Source: Saccopteryx bilineata (lineage: Eukaryota > Chordata > Mammalia > Chiroptera > Emballonuridae). Taken from it: a stretch of 64,000 nt of DNA. The stretch covers positions 294,460,590 to 294,524,589 of the forward strand of contig NC_089492.1 of the NCBI RefSeq assembly GCF_036850765.1, written 5' to 3'. The translations under genes and the position numbers were made by a program. The stretch's first letter is position 1. Each line of letters begins with the position of its first letter. Below are positions 58,470-64,000 of this stretch, in pieces. Under the pieces are notes generated by a model. It was not told the origin of the DNA. It saw only the letters and a program-made list of their open reading frames with translations, and searched no databases.

Positions 58470-59178
58470 ACCAATGGCTTTACTAGTCAATTCTGCCAAA
58501 CATTCAAAAAGATTTAATACTCAATAAAATGGGTATAGAAGGAAAATATCTCAACATGAAAAAGGCCATATATGATAAACTATCAGCCAACATCATATTA
58601 AATGGCATAAAACTGAGGACTTTCCACCTTAAATCAGAAACAAAACAGGGTTGTCCTCTCTCTCCACTCTTAATTAACGTGGTGCTAGAGGTTCTGGCCA
58701 GAGCAATCAGACAAGAGAAAGAAATAAAAGGCATCCATATCGGAAAAGAAGAAGTAAAGGTATCACTTTTTGCAGATGATATGATCCTATATATCGAAAA
58801 CCCCAAAGACTCCACAAAAAGATTACTAGAAACAATAAACCAATACAGTAAGGTCGCAGGATACAAAATCAACATACAGAAGTCTATAGCCTTTCTATAA
58901 GCCAACAATGAAATATTAGAAAACGAACTAAAAAAAGTAATCCCCTTCACGATTGCAACAACAAAAAAATACCTAGGAATAAACATAACAAAGAATGTAA
59001 AGGACCTATATAACGAAAACTACAAAGCATTGTCAAAGGAAATCGAAAAAGATACAATGAGATGGAAAAATATTCCTTGTTCTTGGATAGGAAGAATAAA
59101 TATAATCAAAATGGCCATATTACCCAAAGCAATTTATAAATTTAATGCAATTCCCATCAAAATTCCTATGACATTTTT

Positions 59179-59401
59179 TATTTTATTTTTTTTAATTTTT
59201 TTTTCTTTTTTTTTTCTTTTATTTATTCATTTTAGAGAGGAGAGAGAGAGAGAGGAGAGAGAGGAGAGAGAGACAGGGGGGAGGAGCTGGAAGCATCAAC
59301 TCCCATATGTGCCTGATCAGGCAAGCCCAGGGTTTCAAACCAGCGACCTCAGCATTTCCAGGTTGACGCTTTTATCCACTGCGCCACCACAGGTCAGGCC
59401 C
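59179..59401 (-). repeat. SINE-2 in L1
   Basis: Reverse copy, duplication CCTATGACATTTTT at 59165-59178 and 59402-59415. Confidence 0.95.
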
Positions 59402-59801
59402 CCTATGACATTTTTTAAAGAAATGGAACGAAAAATCATCAGATTTATATGGAAGTATAAAAAACCCAAAATAGCCAAAGCAATCCTAAGGAAAAAGAAT
59501 GAAGCTGAAGGCATTACAATACCTGACTTCAAACTATATTATAGGGCCACGACAATCAAAACAGCATGGTATTGGCAGAAAAATACACACTCAGACCAAT
59601 GGAACAGATAGAAAGTCCAGAAATAAAACCACATATATATGGTCAAATAATTTTCGATAAAGGGGCCAACAACACACAATGGAGAAAAGAAAGTCTCTTC
59701 AACAAATGGTCTGGGAAAACTGGAAAGCCACAAGCAAAAGAATGAAACTCGACCACAGCTTGTCCCCTTGTACAAAAATTAATTCAAAATGGATCAAAGA
59801 C

Positions 59802-59987
59802 TGGCCTGACCTGTGGTGGCGCAGTGGATAAAGCGTCAACCTGGAACCCTGAGGTCGCCGGTTCGAAACCCCGGGCTTGCCTGGTCAAGGCAAATATGGG
59901 AGTTGATGCTTCCTGCTCCTCCTCTGTTCTATCTCTTTCCCCTCCCTCTCTCTCTCTAATAATAAAAATAAATAAATGAAATTTTAA
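59802..59987 (+). repeat. SINE-2 in L1
   Basis: Duplication AAAATGGATCAAAGAC at 59786-59801 and 59988-60003. Confidence 0.96.
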
Positions 59988-60138
59988 AAAATGGATCAAA
60001 GACCTAAATATAAGACCTGAAACAATAAAATACATAGAAGAAGACATAGGTACTAAACTCATGGACCTGGGTTTTAAAGAGCATTTTATGAATTTGACTC
60101 CAAAGGCAAGAGAAGTGAAGGCAAAGATAAATGAATGG

Positions 60139-60889
60139 ACCCATCAAGATTGGCTGGTGGCAGAGTAAAGAGGGGGAGAAACCAAGATCGCTCCAGTTCC
60201 TTCTTCCTTCTAAAGCTGGAAGCGCTGGTGGACCCAAACACATGCCCAGCAACATGGAAGTCTGCGAGTATGGCAGCAGCTTTGCAGAAACGGATTGGGT
60301 GGGGGCGGGGGCAAGGCTGCTGTCTACCCACCGCTTCTTGTTTATTACTGTACAGTATGGGGATGGTAAGAATGACTGTGTAATTGTAGGATGCATAATG
60401 CAGTAACTATTATATGTAATTGCAGGATTAAGAGCAGAGTAATTATTATGTAATATAATTATGTAATGAAATGTAATTTTACGGAGATCACATAATTGTG
60501 TTATCTCTAGGAAACTGAGTGTGTGTCTTGTTGACATTACCTGAGTGATCTTGCCTTGTTGGCAGGTGGCATGATGAAAGGCATGTATAAATGGGGTGGG
60601 ATTAGAGTAGACTAAGGGAATGAAATTGGGAGTGGGAGAATAGAGTGAGGCTGGGGCTGAGGGTTTGGGTGAGAGTGGAGGATGGAGTGAGGATGAGGAT
60701 GGTGCTAGATTTAGCCTAAGATTGGGAGAAGTGAGGAGAAGTTGAAGAATTGATTAGGTCAAGGGGTTTGGCAAATTATGGTACGTGGACCAAATCTGGC
60801 CAGCCATCTGTTTTTGTTGTTTGTTTGTTTTTAAATTGAGGTAAAATTCAGATAAAATAAAATTAGCCACACTTAAGTGTAAAAAAAAA
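60139..60889 (+). pseudogene. Polyadenylated retrocopy of an unidentified transcript
   Basis: 751 bp inserted in the L1 with duplication AAAGATAAATGAATGG at 60123-60138 and 60890-60905 and a 12-bp A tail. It is not a SINE or L1. No convincing open frame. It contains 'ggcaaattatggtacgtggacc' (about 60770-60790), an hAT-derived repeat scrap in the presumed 3' UTR. It therefore looks like a retrotransposed cellular (possibly non-coding) RNA; the parent gene is unknown. Confidence 0.75.
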
Positions 60890-61728
60890 AAAGATAAATG
60901 AATGGGACTACATCACACTAAAAAGTTTTTGCTCAGCAAGAGAAACTGACAACAAAATAAACAGCCAACTAAATGGGAAATGATATTTTCAAACAACAGC
61001 TCAGATAAGGGCCTATTATCCAAAATATACAAAGAACTCATAAAACTCAACAAACAAACAATCCAATAAAAAAATGGGAAGAGGACATGAACAGACTATT
61101 CTCCCAGGAAGAAATTCAAATGGCCAACAGATATATGAAAAGATGCTCATCTTCATTAGTTATTAGAGAAATGCAAATCAAAACTGCAATGAGATACCAC
61201 CTCACACCTGTTAGATTAGCTATTATCAACAAGACAGGTAATAGCAAATGTTGGAGAGGCTGTGGAGAAAAAGGAATCCTCATTCACTGTTGGTGGGGAT
61301 GTAAAGTAGGACAACCATTATGGAAGAAAGTATGGTGGTTCCTCAAAAAACTGAAAATCAAACTACCTTATGACCCAGCAATCCCTCTACTGGGAATATA
61401 CCCCCAAAACTCAGAAACATTGATTCGTAAAGACACATGTAGCCCCATGTTCATTGCAGCATTGTTCACAGTGGCCAAGACATGGAAACAACCAAAAAGC
61501 CCTTCAATAGAAGACTGGATAAAGAAGATGTGGCACATATACACTATGGAATACTACTCAGCCATAAGAAATGATGACATCGGATCATTTACAACAAAAT
61601 GGTGGGATCCTGATAACATTATACGGAGTAAAATAAGTAAATCAGAAAAAAACAAGAACTACATGATTCCATACATTGGTGGGACATAAAAATGAGACTA
61701 AGAGACATGGACAAGAGCGTGGTGGTTA

Positions 61729-61795
61729 CCGGGGGTGGGGGGGGAGGGGAGGGCGCAGGAGGAAAGGAGGGAGAGGGGAAGGGGGAGGGGGGAGT
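61729..61795 (+). other. L1 3' UTR G-rich tract
   Basis: Runs of G (up to ten) in the 3' UTR of this L1, comparable to 34461-34530. Confidence 0.8.
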
Positions 61796-61960
61796 GGCAC
61801 AAAGAAAACTAGATAGAAGGTGACGGAGGACAATCTGACTTTGGGTGATGAGTATGCAACATAACTGAATGACAAGATAACCTGGACATGTTTTCTTTGA
61901 ATATATGTACCCTGATTTATTGATGTCACCCCATTAACATTAATAAAAATAAATAAATAA

Positions 61961-62252
61961 ATAAAAGGTATTCAGAATTCATTAGCCCAAAAGTAGTTAA
62001 AAATGGGGTTGATGATATAGAGACATTTCCCCAAATACTATGTACAAATGAGCAGCAGGAATATAAAAAATGTGTTTTCTCATTTATCAAGACGAAACCT
62101 GTCAGAGGAAAGCCAAAGCACCAAGTGACTTTCTGTTCCCATCCTGAGGAAGTGAAGGTCGAGAGCAAGCACACATGACGGAAGGCAGTGGCGTCCAGGG
62201 AAGGCCCAAAGACATGATGCTTGGCCCTGCTAATGCTTTCTTGTTGTAAGGC
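61961..62252. other. KZNF-C intron, duplicated block
   Basis: Paralogous to 41970-42117 and 42348-42500 in the KZNF-A locus, here without the SINE-2. No gene. Confidence 0.75.
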
Positions 62253-62405
62253 AGTAGTACCCAACCTTTTTTGGGCCACGGACCAATTTAATGTCAGAAA
62301 ATACTTTCACGGACTGGCCTTTAGAGTGGGACAGATAAATGTATCACGTGAAACAGACAAGCATCAAGAGTGAGTCTTAGACGGATGTAACAGAGGGAAT
62401 CTGAT
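62253..62405. mobile_element. hAT MITE fragment
   Basis: Begins CAGTAGTACCCAACCTTTTT, a diverged hAT terminal repeat, followed by 'gggccacggaccaatttaatg'. The other terminus is not found before the SINE-1, so it is truncated. It is absent from the paralogous position in the KZNF-A locus. Confidence 0.65.
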
Positions 62406-62428
62406 CATTTTAAAAAAATAAAACATTG

Positions 62429-62798
62429 GGCCCTGGCCGGTTGGCTCAGTGGTAGAGCGTCGGCCTGACGTGCAGGAGTCCCGGGTTCGATTCCCAGCCA
62501 GGGCACACAGGAGAAGCGCCCATCTGCTTCTCCACCCCTCCCCATCTCCTTCCTCTCTGTCTCTCTCTTCCCCTCCCGCAGCCAAGGCTCCATTGGAGCA
62601 AAGTTGGCCCGGGCGCTGAGGGTGGCTCTGTGGCCTCTGCCTCAGGCACTAGAATGGCTCTGGTTGCAACAGAGTGACACCCCAGATGGGCAGAGCATCA
62701 CCCCCTGGTGGGCGTGCCGGGTGGATCCCAGTTGGGCACATGCGAGGGTCTGACTGCCTCCCCGTTTCTAACTTCAGAAAAAAAGAAAAAAAAAAAAG
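62429..62798 (+). repeat. SINE-1, older subfamily
   Basis: Complete copy of the variant with CACAGGAG/CATCTGC and a single GGGCAGAGC unit. Confidence 0.93.
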
Positions 62799-63110
62799 AG
62801 TATTTTCCATGTTAAAATGTATGTGTTGTTTAAAAGGCCTTTTGTTAATTCAATTATTTGCTGTTTTATAGTCCTGTAATATTAGATACTTAGTTTAAAT
62901 CTTAGGAATTGTTAATAATGTCTTCCTATGTAATGTTTAGTTTATTACTATTTTGAAACAATGTTGTTAAATTTTGTCATATCTTAGAACTCCTGCAAAT
63001 CTATTTTATCATGCTTTTGTTAAAATTTCTTTTGAATGCTAATGTGCTGAACCATTTAGCAATGAAGAGACTCTGGAATTCTAAAGGAGATACCCAAACC
63101 TATTTTCTTG
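62799..63110. other. AT-rich spacer, nothing recognised
   Basis: No frame, no repeat family named here. A KRAB exon for KZNF-C was looked for here and not found. Confidence 0.4.
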
Positions 63111-63954
63111 AATTGATCCAGCTAATAATATTGCTTCTGTCTTTTTCCAATAGTTTATATAGATAAGAAAGGGCTCTCAAGCCCCTAAGTGAGATCTTCC
63201 AAGCATGGCTTTTAAGGTCTATAATGACCAAAGTAGTAACAGAAAAGGCAAATAAGGCCCAAAAGAAGTCAGGAATACCAGCTTTTGCCATACGCTCAAA
63301 AGGCTCCAGTGCCAAGAAAGGGCTTCATAGGATTCCAGCAGGGCCCTGCTTCAAGAGTGGAAAGAAAGGTCATTGAACTGAAGCCTGCCAGGCTTCTCGG
63401 CCCCACCAAGGAACATATCTTTGCTGTTGAAAGAGGGACACAAGAAAGTAAGCTGCCCCCTTGCTCCATGGAGGGAGGGTTCAGTCTCTTCTAGCCCTGC
63501 TCCAGCTACCTGTGACCTGACCTTGCCCAGCAGCACACTGGGATGTGCCATTGAAGGCTAGAAGGTGCCCAAGGCCTGCCATCGGCCCAATCTCACATCG
63601 TTCACAAGCCTAAGGTATTTCTTCCAAGTAGCAGGTAAACTGATCTCATTTCTTGTGAACACAAGGGCCATCTACTATGCCTGAATATGAGTTTTATTTA
63701 CCCCTAGAAGATCTCTACTGTGGGTATTGACAGTCTGATTTTGTTGCTTTATTTAATGTATAGTGTCTCCTTTATTCCTCTTGTCTCAATGCCCCATGCC
63801 TATTGTAGGCTGGGACCTGCTCCTAATTCCAGCTAGAAGCAGTGGTCACTAGGACTTAAATTCTAGCTCCAAAGTGCAGAATGTGACCACAATTCCAATG
63901 CCTTGTGGACTTTTCCTGAATATGTGTAACTCCTGTTCTTTAGGACATTTCTCA
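63110..63954 (+). mobile_element. ERV-c, partial third ERV copy
   Basis: Plus-strand internal sequence homologous to 8480-9130 (reverse) and 23946-24500. No LTR is seen on the left, and the right continues into a SINE-1 at the window edge. No coding frame survives. Confidence 0.8.
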
Positions 63955-64000
63955 ACCCTGGCTGGTTGGCTCAGTGGTAGAGCGTCAACCTGGCATGCAG
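63955..64000 (+). repeat. SINE-1 head, cut by the window edge
   Basis: First 46 bp of a SINE-1 (CCCTGGCTGGTTGGCTCAG), the rest lies beyond the window. Confidence 0.9.

Larger units (their letters stand above)
58528..61689 (+). pseudogene. L1 ORF2p fragment
   Basis: RT domain from Gly-Ile-Glu-Gly-Lys-Tyr-Leu onward, Gln-Gly-Cys-Pro-Leu-Ser-Pro and Phe-Ala-Asp-Asp-Met preserved, then the post-RT region and the C-terminal cysteine motif (Cys-Trp-Arg-Gly-Cys). Frames break at 58900, at the insertions 59179, 59802 and 60139, and at 60970-61080. Confidence 0.9.
58470..61960 (+). mobile_element. L1, internally deleted and 5' truncated
   Basis: Starts with a 55-bp piece of ORF2 (matching 31683-31740 in the complete L1), then jumps to the RT domain at 58528. 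ORF2 remnants are 58529-58900 with intact Phe-Ala-Asp-Asp (58774-58785), 59030-59611 and 61087-61689, ending with the cysteine-rich motif. The 3' UTR G-tract is at 61729-61795 and the tail at 61935-61965. It is from a different, older subfamily than the L1 at 28435. The left edge is shared with the KZNF-A locus, so it predates the duplication. Confidence 0.92.

Noticed and set aside
58504..58986. A 160-codon reverse open frame
   Set aside because: Antisense of L1 ORF2; no signature of its own.

Overview
The window is mammalian nuclear DNA, most likely from a bat. It is crowded with tRNA-derived SINEs of the bat (VES-like) kind, and it holds L1 elements, gammaretrovirus-like ERVs, hAT transposons and KRAB zinc-finger (KZNF) exons with GT-AG introns. 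The species cannot be fixed from sequence alone. Three SINE families recur and are named here: SINE-1 (about 390 bp, head GCCCTGGCCGGTTGGCTCAG), SINE-2 (about 200 bp, head GCCTGACCTGTGGTGGCGCA) and SINE-3 (about 310 bp, head GCCTGACCAGGCGGTGGCGC).

The backbone is a tandemly duplicated KZNF locus, all copies on the minus strand. KZNF-A (exons 47019-46987, 43186-43060, 40417-38841) looks intact: a short first exon, a 127-nt KRAB-A exon and 13 C2H2 fingers. KZNF-B (27142 to about 2883) is dead: its KRAB exon has lost the splice-acceptor AG, an ERV provirus splits its finger exon, a solo LTR sits inside a finger, and frames are broken. KZNF-C (54352-52393) is a finger-exon pseudogene with two SINE insertions; its upstream exons are not seen. 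Introns and flanks are also paralogous between the copies.

Layout: 1-2870 is flank with SINEs. 2883-5256 is KZNF-B finger exon plus a solo LTR. 5262-12160 is ERV-a (minus strand, tRNA-Phe primer site). 12166-16006 is KZNF-B exon/intron with the KRAB exon. 16007-20245 is a Buster-like hAT with an exact 8-bp duplication. 20246-21721 is intron. 21722-26581 is ERV-b (plus strand). 27110-27142 is KZNF-B exon 1. 28324-38005 is a GTF2IRD2/Charlie-like hAT that contains a full-length L1 (28435-34692), which itself contains a SINE-3. 38767-47290 is KZNF-A with its CpG-rich promoter. 47704-48631 is a solo class II LTR inside a SINE-2. 49000-52390 is SINE-rich spacer. 52393-54352 is KZNF-C. 54679-56373 is a decayed DNA-transposon-like element encoding a cysteine-rich protein. 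56374-58250 is a rearranged SINE cluster. 58470-61960 is a truncated L1 carrying two SINEs and a polyadenylated retrocopy. 62250-64000 holds an hAT MITE fragment, a SINE and part of a third ERV copy.

Only KZNF-A is a plausible functional host gene. KRAB zinc-finger proteins typically bind transposable elements and recruit TRIM28/KAP1, and the locus is itself densely invaded by the element classes such proteins silence.
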